Below, in pieces: positions 36,301 through 48,300 of a stretch of 64,000 bases of DNA. The notes under the pieces are model-generated. The model made no database searches. It had not been told where the DNA came from and was given only the letters and a program-made list of their open reading frames with translations. The DNA is from Parastagonospora avenae f. sp. tritici 18332-5. Taxonomy: Eukaryota > Ascomycota > Dothideomycetes > Pleosporales > Phaeosphaeriaceae. The DNA lies in NCBI GenBank assembly GCA_022559985.1, contig JAFJTR010000053.1, positions 172,240 through 236,239 on the forward strand, given 5' to 3'. Made by a program: the position numbers and the translations under genes. Every line of letters begins with the position of its first letter. Within the stretch, counting starts at the first letter, position 1.

Positions 36301-39300
36301 TTGAGCTCAGTTCTGTCGGAGATTGGAACAGCTTTGCCATCAGGCGTTCTCAGCTCCATATTGTCTACCCTAAGTCTTCCTTCAACCACCAGCGTGCCGG
36401 TGGCGGTTGCTTTGAGCTCTGTTCTATCAGGGATTGACACAGCTCTGCCATCAGGTGTGCTGAGCTCCATTCTATCCGACCTGAGCCCGCCTATTGCTAC
36501 CGATCTGCCGACTGGTGTTGACATAAGCTCTATCCTATCAGGATTCGCGACTGCTTTACCCTCGGATGTCCTCAGCTCAATTCTTTCGGGCGCGAGCCTG
36601 CCCGCTGCTACAAATCTTGTCACCGGAGTGGAAAGCTCTATTTTATCAGCGATCGCAACTTCTTTACCTTCGGAAATTTTCAGCTCGATCCTGTCGGACT
36701 TGAGCTTGCCTGCGGCTACAAATTTGCCGACAGGGGTGGAAAGCTCGATTCTATCAGCAATTGCAACAATATTACCTTCAGGTGATCTGAACTCAATCTT
36801 ATCAGGCCTGCCTGTCGTTCCAAGCTTGCCGACAGGGGCTGAAAGCGCCGTCTTGTCAGCGACAGCTACAGTACTGCCTTCAGACCTCTTGAGCCCGATT
36901 CTGTCGGGTATAAGCGTTTCCGCCGCTACAGCATTGCCTTCAAACGTCTTGAGCTCAATTCTTTCTGGTGCAAGCCTGCCCGCTATCACTGGCTTACCGA
37001 CTGGTATCGACATCGGCTCTATTCTATCGCCTTCAGACGTTCTAAGCCCACTTTTGTCCGATGGAAGCCTGCCCGTGGCTACTGGCTTACCGACCGGAGC
37101 TGGTCTCAGCTCCATTCTATCTGATCTTGCTACAGCACTGCCATCGGGCGTGCTGAGCTCAATTCTCTCCGAAGCCAGTGTGCCAGCAATCAGCAGCTTG
37201 GCTTCCAGTGTGCTCGGTTCGCTGCTTTCGGAGCTCAGTATAACTGCGGCTACCGCTTTGCCAACGATAACGAATGTGCCAACTGGTGCTTCTCTGAGCT
37301 CTCTTTTGTCTGAAGTTGGCATCGCTCTGCCATCGGACGTTTTAAGCTCGATTCTGGCTGAAGCCAGCGTGCAGGCACCAAGCGATTTGCCGTCCGGAAT
37401 CTTGAGCTCTATCTTGGCTGGTGCCAGTTTGTCAGCAATTAGCAACCTACCGTCTGTAGTCTTGAGTTCCATCCTTGCTGGAGCCAGCGTGTCACCAACG
37501 AGCGGGGTACCTTCTGGAATCTTGAGCTCCATCTTGGCTGAAGCAAGCTTTTCAGATATAGGCAATTTGCCATCTGGGCTTTTGAGTTCGATTTTGCAGG
37601 ATATCAGCCTGGCTACATTGACTCCACTACCCACCGTTACGTCTATGTTAAGCCCAATTCTTTCCAGTATTCCATCAAATGTGCTGAGTTCCATCCTGGC
37701 TGAAGCTAGTGTGCCAGCAATCAGCAACTTGCCTTCTGGACTTCTGAGCTCCATCTTGGCTGAAGCGAGCGTGTCAGATATAGGCAACTTGCCGTCCGGT
37801 GCTTTGAGTTCCATTCTTTCAGATCTCAGCCTGGCTACGATAACTCAATTACCCACTGGCACACCTACCCTATCCATTATTCCATCGGATCTGTTAAGCT
37901 CGATCTTCGCCGAGGCTAGTATAACAGCGATAAGCGATCTACCGTCCGGAGTACTGAGCTCTATCCTATCTGGAGTCACTCCCCCTGTGGTCACGTCGTT
38001 ACCAATTAGCGTACCTGACATCAGCTCACTCCTCTCTGGTATCCCATCGGCCGTTCTAAGCTCGATAATCTCTGATGCCAGCGTGCCGGCGATAAGCGAT
38101 CTTCCGTCCGGAATTCTCAGTTCTATCTTATCGGACATCCGTCTCTCTACTCGTACTGCATTGCCTACAGACGCACCTGCTATCAGTTCTATATTCTCAG
38201 ACATTGGTACAGCTTTTCCGTCAAATGTACTCAGTTCCATTCTTGCCGACGCCAGTGTGTCCGCGGTTAGTAATCTACCACCTGGTATCCTAAGCTCAAT
38301 TCTCTCGGATCTCAGTCTTCCTATAATCACTGGATCACCAACTGGCGGACCAAGTCTTAGCACCGTCGTACCCGAAATCAGCATACCTTTACCGCCGGAC
38401 GTGCTTAGTTCTATTCTCTCAGAAGCCAGTGTCTCAGCCATCAGCGATCTTCCATCTGGTATCTTAAGCTCTCTCCTTTCAGTACCAAGTCTTCCTGCTA
38501 TCACCTTACTGCCCATTGAAGTTTCTGCACTAAGCTCCACCTCGCCTGATATCAGTGTATCACTACCGTCAGATCTGCTTAGTTCTGTCCTTTCACAGGC
38601 CAGTATATCCATCATTGGAGATCTGCCATCCGGCGCCCTCAGCTCTCTCCTCTCAGCGGCCAGTCTTCCCACCATTATTTCGCTTCCCACTGGAGTTCCA
38701 GCATTAAGCTCCGTTTTGCCAGAGATTAGTGCGTCGCTACCATCAGACGTGTTGAGCTCGATACTTTCACAAGCCAGCGTATCTGTCATTGAAGACTTGC
38801 CATCAGGCATACTAAGTTCTATTTTCTCGGATTTAAGTATTCCCGTAATCACGTCACTCCCTACTGGAACATCTGCGCCCACCGCACTGTTGTCCGATCT
38901 TAGCGCACCAGCAATCACGGGTCTGCCTTCAGGTGTATCCGCACTGAGCTCGCTGCTTTCCGAAATTGTTGCGATTACATCTGTATCACCTGTATCCCTA
39001 ACATCGGGTGTTTCAGCGCTCAGTTCTCTCATCTCGGAGATTGGTGCAAATATAACGTTGCTCCCATCTGGTATCTTACCTTCAAACATACCGGCTTTGA
39101 CCTCCTTAGTCTCGAGTTTGAAGGCAGACTTCTCGTCTTTGCCAACAAGCGTATTACCATCTGATCTGTCTGCGCTCAGCTCGCTACTGTCTGGGATTGG
39201 GGGAGAATCTACGTCTCTTCCATCTGGGGTCTTGCCGTCCAATGTGCCAGCCATTACATCGTTGGTTTCGGAGATCAATGCCAACATTCCATCATCTCTC

Positions 39301-42300
39301 GCTAGCATCCTACCTTCTGGCGTGTCGGCTCTTAGTTCGATACTCTCCGGGATCAACGCTGATGTTTCTTCCCTACCTTCTGGTAGCTTGCCTTCGGGAT
39401 TGCCCCAACTCAGCTCGGTAATATCGCAGATCGAAGCGAGCATCACATCTCTCCCAGCTGATGTATCGGCTCTGAGCTCCCTCATATCAGAAGTGAATGC
39501 TGGCGCATCGTCCCTTGCGTCTGAGATCCCAGACATCACGTCGGTGCTATCTGAGATCAACGCAAACGTCACGTCCCTCCCATCCAGTTTACCGAATCTC
39601 AGCTCTTTGATTTCTGCTGTTAGTGCGGGCATAACATCTCTTCCATCAGGTGTGCTTCCGTCTAGCCTACCCAACCTCAGCTCTTTCATTTCGGACATCA
39701 ACATCGGCATCACGTCGCAACCATCCGAACCTTTGCCATCGGACTTGGCTGCATTGAGCTCTCTCATTTCCAGGCTTGGTACAAGTTACACATACCTTCC
39801 AACTGGTGTGTCCGCTCTGAGCTCGCTGCTATCGGAACTCAACGCCACCGCTTCCTTACCTCCATCAGTGGTCCTGCCATCTGATGCACCAGGATTGAGC
39901 TCCATTTTGTCGGAGATAAGTGCAGGTATCACTTCTCTGCCAGTTTCGCTATCAGCGTCGCTGCCGTCTGGTCTGTCAATATCGCTGCCCTTGGCCTCAT
40001 CGCTACTGTCCGAGCTTTCGCTCGCAAACAGTGTCGCCGTGCCTACAGGCCTCCCTCTTTCTGGAGCGGGCTCTCTACCTGTGTCGCTTCCATCTGTTTC
40101 GCTGCCTTTGGAAGTTTCAGGACCGACCGGAATCGTTCTGCCTACAGGATCATCAATATTGTCAGGGCTGTCCCTGCCCACGGTCTTGGTGTCATTGCCC
40201 ACTAGTAATATCCTACCAGGTCCAACTAGCCTCGAGCTGCTGAACCGTTACACCACTATCACAACCCCATACGCTGGATCAGCAGCAATTACAAGGACAA
40301 TTGCCTCTCCTGGCCTCCTCGGCGAGCTTGGAACTGTCATTGTCGAAGTGCCTTCCAGTAGATCTTTGCCTGCAAGCGCCTCCCTGTTGTTGCCCGTAAG
40401 CGTCTCGCTACCAACCGCCTCGTCGACGGCCATTGTACTTCCGGGCTTGAGTAGTATCGCGCTTCCAAACCGTTATACCACCATCACCACCCCATATGCT
40501 GGATCAGTGGCAATCACACGGACAATTGCTTCTCCTGGGCTCCTTGGGCAGCTTGGCACTGTCCTTGTAGAAGTGCCTTCCACTACTGCTACACCATCCG
40601 CAAGCCGCATTTCAAGTCAATTGTCGTACACAACTCTTACTTCATTCTACTCTGGCTTGGCCACCTTGACAACAACTCTTGCCCTACCATCTCTAGGGCA
40701 GCTTGGCACTGTATTGGTGGAGGTTCCTTCTCGGGCCGTAACGCTGGCAAGTAGCGCTTCAATCCCAGCGTCCTTCACAACCCTTACTTCGTTTTACTCT
40801 GGTTCGACAACTTTGATAGCAACTCTGGCATTGCCTTCTCCAGGACGACTGGGTACTGTACTAGTCGAGATACCTTCCACTGCCACCGTGCCGACGCTCA
40901 GCACCGCAGCCCAAAGTACTCCAAGTGCTATTCAATTTACCACAGTCATCTCCTTCTACCCCGGCTCAGCAACAACTACGGCAACTGTCGCTATTCCAAC
41001 TGACGGGCAACCTGGAACCGTGGTTGTACAAATTCCATCGCAAAGTACAGGCTTCATTACTGTCACCTCTTTCTACGAGGGCTCTGTCACCGCAACTGCG
41101 ATCATCGCAGCCCCGACACTTGAGCTCCAGGGTACTGTGCTCGTGCAAGTTCCTCGCCGGTATGTCATCATCACCTTGACTGCGATTTATGACGGAGATG
41201 AAGCCACCACATCAACTGTTGCTACGCCAAGTCTCCCTGGTCAAACTGGCACAGTTCTTGTTCGGGTTCCATTGAGCCTGTACTTTGCCACAGTGACATC
41301 GTTCCACTCGGGCTCAACAACACGCACGGCAACTATTGCAACACCGGCCCTAAGTCAGCCGGGTACTGTACTTGTTGAAGTTCCCGCTGCGGCAGCATTT
41401 ACGACCATCACTTCAACCTACCCTGGATCGGTCATCATTACATCAACGGCTGCTATTCCGAGTCTACCTGGCCAAACCGGTACAATTGTCGTACAGGTTC
41501 CGGAATCTAGGAGCTATAATTCGATCACATCGTTCTACTCGGGCTCGGTGACTGTTACTGCAACCGTTGCTACTCCGACTCTGGGGCAGCCTGGTACTGT
41601 TATCATTGAGATACCAAATGCGGCACGGTTTACAACTATCACCAGGACATATGCTGGCTCCACTCCCGTTACTTCTACGCTGGCTACCCCAGCTCTTGAC
41701 CAAGTTGGCACCGTCGTCGTAGACGTGCCACAGCAGCGTGATTACACCACTTTGACCAGAACTTATGCTGGGTCTACTCCAATTACAACGACAGTAGCTA
41801 CACCTACTCTTGGCCAAGTGGGGACTGTCGTTGTTGATGTTCCTCAACAGCTCTATTTCACCACTATTTCAAGAACATACGCCGGATCTACACTCAGAAC
41901 GACCACTGTCGCGCTCCCCACGTTTGGACAGGTCGGTACCGTTATCGTTGATGTTCCCCAACAGCTTGCCTTCACTACGGTCACAAGGACGTATGCTGGA
42001 ACTACACCAAGCACGTCAACAGTCGCTCTTCCGACTTTGAGTCAGGCCGGCACCGTTGTTGTTGATGTTCCGGAGGGCTTCGAGTTTACAACCCTTACGA
42101 GGACATACAGTGGATCTACGCCGAGCACGACGACAGTTGCTCTGCCAAATCTCAGTCAAATTGGAACCATCATTGTTGATGTGCCACTGCAACCTTTCGC
42201 CACAGTCACCTCGTTCTACTCTGGTTCAACGATTGCAACATTGACTATCTTCATGCCTAGCCTACCCGGCCAGACGGGTACTATTGTAGTGCAGATTCCA

Positions 42301-45300
42301 GAGACCCGCCCATTCGTCACAGTCACCTCCTTATATGGAGGCTCAAGCATCGCCACCTCGACGGCGTTCTCTCCATCTCTGCCCGGCCAGACCGGTACTA
42401 TTTTAGTGCAGATCTCAGAGACCCGTCCATTCGTTACAGTCACCTCTCTGTACCAAGGGTCAAGCATCGCTACGTCAACAGCCTTCTCGCCTTCTCTCCC
42501 TGGACAAGTTGGTACGGTGATCGTGCAGATACCAGAGAGTCTCAGGTTTACCACGATCATCCTTCCATTGACTGCTTCTTTGGCGACAACAAGAACATTG
42601 TTTCCAAGTCTGCCGGGTCAACTCGGTACGGTGTTCATCGAAGAACCACAGACCCAGCAGTTCACCACAATTACCTCTACGTACGCAGGATCTACTCTGA
42701 ACACCGCTACGATACAACCCAGCCTTTCAGGACAAATCGGTACAGTAGTCGTACAGGTGCCCGAGGCGGTCGTTTACACAACTATCACCAGCCTGTATTC
42801 TGGAACGCTAGCGTCCACCTCGACCCTATTTACACCGAGCCTTGCAGGACAAACCGGCACTATCGTTGTTCATGTGCCACAGACGCTTCAATACACCACG
42901 ATAACTTCACTCTATTCCGGAATAAGTGTAGTAACCTCGACGGCTGCATCGCCTAGCCTTCCGGGACAGATCGGCACCGTCGTTATCCAGATTCCCCAGA
43001 CGCTTTCTGCAGATCTATCATTTACGACTGTTACAACTGTATACTCAGGAACGATTCTAGCTACATCGACTGCAGCGATACCTAGTCTCCCGGGGCAGGT
43101 CGGTACGGTCATCATCCAAGTTCCGCAGACACTTCCCTCAGGTCTTGAGTTCACCACGATTACATCGTTCTATTCTGGGACGAGCGTGGCAACCTCGACT
43201 GCAGCTCTTCCTAGCCTTCCAGGACAACTTGGCACCGTCATCGTACAAATCCCTGAATCGCGCTCGAACTTACCTCAGTACACGACGATCACATCTTTCT
43301 ACTCTGGAACGAGTATCACCACATCGACAGCGGCGGTGCCCAGTTTTCCCGGGCAGGTCGGCACTGTCATCGTACAAATCCCTCAGACGCTTGCTGACGC
43401 GTTGCAATACACGACTATCACCAAGACGTACTCAGGCTCAAGCATCGCCACGTCCACGTTGGCTGTTCCCACCATACCTGGGCAAATCGGGACTGTAGTC
43501 GTGCAGTTGCCTCAGTCAGTCGCCGACGGTTCTTTGTCCTTCACGACGGTGACCTCTAGGTATTCTGGCTCAACTGTCGCCACATCCACGGTAGCTGTGC
43601 CTACGCTGCCCGGCCAGGTTGGTACCATAATTGTGCAAGTACCTGACGCATTCAGCAATGCTTTGCCCTTTACAACCATCACCGCCACGTACTCTGGCTC
43701 GACTATCTCCACGTCTACCGCGGCAGTCCCTACTCTGCCCGGCCAGGTTGGTACTGTAATTGTGCAGGTGCCTCAGACGCTTCTGTTCACCACTCTTACA
43801 TCAACCTATTCTGGCTCGGCGAGTACAACCGCAACTATTGCCATGCCCTCGTTAGCTGGACAGGTGGGCACCGTGCTTGTGCAAGTGCCTTCGACGTTGG
43901 AAAACGTGCTCTCTTATACTACCTTGACCTCAGCTTATTCAGGCTCTGTGATTACAACAGCGACAATCGCTACGCCGACTTTGTCCGGACAAGTTGGCAC
44001 CGTACTCGTGCAGGTGCCTCAGACATTGGCAAATGCGCTCTCGTTCACCACTATAACTTCGACTTACTCAGGCTCCACTATCACGACCGCCACGATTGCC
44101 ACGCCAACGCTGCCTGGCAATATCGGCACAGTGGTCGTGCAGGTGCCAGAGGCGCTGGCTTTTACGACGATCACAGAGACTTACGCTGGCCTCATAACTG
44201 CCACACGGACCTTGGCCACCCCCAGCCTTCCAGGTGAGATAGGTACTGTATTAGTGCAGGTACCGCAGCAGTCGTTTGCCTTTACTACTGTCACGGAAAC
44301 GTACGACGGATTAACAACCGCTACATCAGTTCTTGCGACACCATCTCTTGCTGGCCAAACCGGCACTGTCTTGGTTCAGATCCCCCAGCCGACTCTACTG
44401 TTTACAACGATTACCACTACGTACCTTGGGTCCATCCTCACTACCGCTACCGTTGCGAGCCCAAGTCTTCCTGGGCAGACAGGCACAGTTTTGGTACAGG
44501 TGCCCCAGCAGCTGCCGTCATTCTCAACGATTACCTCAACATACTCTGGCTCAACGACTCTCACATCCACGGCTGTTACCCCGGTCTTACCAGGGCAAAT
44601 TGGGACAATTGTTGTACTGGTACCTCAAGTGCCGTCTGAATTCGAATACACGACGATTACTTCAACGTACTCTGGAACCGCGATCATCACTTCAACTGCT
44701 GCTACCCCCACTTCATCGGGTCAAACGCGAACCGTAGTTATCCATGTGCCCCAATCACCTTCCTATTTCGATTTCACGACGATCACTTCGACCTATTCTG
44801 GACCCCTGACCCTCACATCAACTGCAGCTATTCCAACGTTACCAGGGCAGACAGGAACTATCATCATCCAGGTGCCCCAGTCACCCTTTGATTTTACGAC
44901 TATTACCTCTACCTATTCTGGTACATTGACACTTACTTCGACTGCTGCCATTCCGAGCTTGCCAGGGCAGACAGGAACGATTCTGGTTCAGGTCCCGCAA
45001 TTACCGTACGAATTTACCACAATCACATCGAGATATTCTGGAACCGCCGTTCTCACATCTACGGCGGCCATCCCAAGTCTCCCAGGGCAAACAGGAACAA
45101 TCATCGTCCAAGTGCCAGAACAGCTCCCGTACAATTTCACGACAATCACATCAACGTATTCTGGTACAGCTGTGTTGACTTCTACCGCCGCAGTTCCAAG
45201 CCTACCAGGCCAAACAGGGACAATTATCGTGCAAGTGCCGCAACAGCAATCGTTCGAGTTTACGACGATTACATCGACCTACTCTGGAACAGCGTTCATA

Positions 45301-48300
45301 ACTTCTACAGCAGCTCTACCAAGCTTACCCGGGCAGACGGGTACGGTAATCGTACAAGTGCCTCAGGTGCCACTTGTCTTTACAACGCTCACATCGCTGT
45401 ATACTGGGTCCTCAGCCGTCACAGCAACAATCGCCACACCAAGTCTGCCAGGACAAACGGGCACCATTCTCGTAGAGCTGCCCCAAGAGTTTACCACGAT
45501 CATCAATCCGTACAGCGGCTCTACAATTCTCACAAGAACGGTGGCCACGCCGACTCTGCCTGGGGAGATTGGCACAGTGATCGTGCAATTACCGCAGCAG
45601 TTTGTTTACGTCACTTCATTCTACACAGGACTGACTACAGCATTCGAAACAATCGCTACGCCTAGCCTTCCAGGGCAGACCGGTACTGTGCTCGTACAAG
45701 TGCCTCGAGCCTTCACGACCCTTACTTCATTTTACTCTGGACTCGCCCCTATTACGTCTACACTCGCTACGCCCAGCATACCCGGAGAAAATGGCACCGT
45801 ACTCGTGCAAGTTCCCCAGGTCTTTACGACACTTACCTCGTTTTACACTGGCCTCGTACCCACGACTGAGACGCTTGCAACACCCAGCGCCCCTGGAGCC
45901 ACTGGCACCGTTTTGGTGCAATTGCCCACACAATTTATAACAATAAGCTCGCTCTACACTGGGTCTGTTCCAATCACTCGAACAGTTGCCACGCCGAGTC
46001 TACCTGGAGAAATTGGTACGGTGTTGATCGATGTGCCAGCCCAATATACAACTGTCACCTCGCTTTATGGAGGCTCTATTCCTATCACCTCGACGGTTGC
46101 AACCCCCATCAGCCCTGGTCAGACAGGTACCATTCTTGTAGAGCTTCCCCGAGCGTTCACAACCATCACCACTTTATATGGCGGCTCTGTATTGAATACT
46201 GCAACTATTGCGCTGCCAAATGGCACTGATCAAACTGGCACTGTAATCGTGCAGGTTCCAGCGCGCTTCACCACACTCAGCTCATTGTACACTGGTTCAG
46301 TCTTGACGACCGCAACCGTCGCAATTCCTAGTGCTGTCGACGAATTCGGTACTGTCGTCGTGCAGGTGCCCCAGTCTTTTACTACGCTCACCTCTCTTGT
46401 GCCGGGCATATCAAATACAATAACTGTGACCATTGCAGCTCCCACCACCATTGGACAGACAGGTACTGTGGTCGTGGAGGTGCCCGAGTTTCTCACTACG
46501 CTCACTTCGCTTGTTCCAGGAATTTCAGCACCCATCACATCAACCGTCGCTAGGCCTAGCATCCCCGGCCAGACTGGCACAGTCATTGTCGAATTACCCC
46601 CACTTTTCACAACAGTGACGGCTTTCAATCCCAATGGCTCGGAAACCATCACTTCAACCGTAGCAGTGCCTACGCTTCCAGGCCAAATTGGCACAATACT
46701 CATTGAAGTGCCCCAGCGATTTACTACGCTTACTTCACTGAACACACCTGGAGCTTCAGGGACGGTCACGTCGATTCTTGCAACACCAACTTTCCCAGGA
46801 CAAACAGGGACTTTGCTTATCCAGATACCTCCCGAGTTTACAACTATCACTTCGCTTCTTCCTTCGGACGGCACAATCATCACCACTAGAACAGTCACTA
46901 CTCCGACAGCTGTTGGTCAAACTGGCACGATAATCATCGCAGTGCCTGCATTGTTTACTACTGTCACATCTCTTAACACTGCAGGTGCTCCTTCATTTGT
47001 GACGTCAACTGTTGCGCTGCCATCGTCGGTTGGACAGACTGGAACCGTGGTGGTACAAATCCCGCCACAGTTTACGACGATTACAACGCTGAACACAGTA
47101 CCTGGAGCCTCGCTTCCGGTCACTGCTACGATCTCGCCGCCCACAGCAATCGGTCAGACGGGCACGGTATTGGTCGGCTTACCGCCTCGATTTACCACTA
47201 TAACCTCGCTCAACACAACCCCTGGCGCCTCGCTTCCTAATACTGCAACGCTCACTTCTCCAGCCGCAATTAGTGAGACTGGTACCATTTTGGTTCTCTT
47301 ACCGCCTCAGTTCACCACTGTCACATCCGTCAACACTGCACTTGCCATCTCTGCAGCTAACACGCGGACTTTGGCATTGCCCACTGCCGTCGACCAAATA
47401 GGCACCATAGTCGTTGAAGTTCCCGCCCGTGTTACCACGCTCACATCACTCAATCTCACCCCTGGCGCTTCCTCTCCAATCACCACGACACTCGCCTTGC
47501 CAACTAACGCCGGCGATGTTGGCACTGTTGTGGTCCAGTTGCTTCCGCAATTCACTACCATCACCCAGCTCAACTCTTCCAGCGGATTTTCTACTCCCAT
47601 CACATCAACAGCCGCCGTTCCAACTGCACCGGGCCAAGTTGGTACTGTTGTGGTTCAAGTCCCTCAGCAATTCACCACTATCACTCAACTCAATCCGCTT
47701 GGTAGCGCTTCTGTTCCCATCACATCGACAGCCGCGATTCCAACCGCACCTGGGCAGGTCGGCACTGTCGTGGTACAGGTCCCTCCACAGTTCACTACCA
47801 TCACTCAACTCAATCCGGTCAGCGGTGCTTCTATTCCCATCACATCGACAGCCGCGATTCCAACCGCACCTGGGCAGGTCGGCACTGTCGTGGTACAGGT
47901 CCCTCCACAGTTCACTACCATCACTCAACTCAATNNNNNNNNNNNNNNNNNNNNNNNNNNNNNNNNNNNNNNNNNNNNNNNNNNNNNNNNNNNNNNNNNN
48001 NNNNNNNNNNNNNNNNNNNNNNNNNNNNNNCAATCCGGTCAGCGGTGCTTCTATTCCCATCACATCGACAGCCGCGATTCCAACCGCACCGAGCCAGGTC
48101 GGCACCATCATAGTCCAAGTGCCTTCGTTGTTCACGACCCTTACCTCCTTCAACCCGGTCAGTGGTGCCACTGCCACCGTTACGTCAACAGCGGCGATAC
48201 CATCAGGACCAGGACAGACCGGGACAATAGTCGTTGAGATTCCGCGTCCCTTTGTCACGATCACATCTTTGAATCCCGACCTTGGGGCAACTGGGATTGT

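Noticed and set aside
34662..37814. 1050-codon antisense frame (with those at 31326-34640 and 37845-39767)
   Set aside because: Fully explained as the shadow of a sense protein lacking Tyr, His and Gln; the breaks fall exactly at rare Gln or Tyr residues.
40925..47144. Numerous 60-140-codon frames on both strands inside tract 2
   Set aside because: Shadows produced by repetitive coding sequence of the giant gene.
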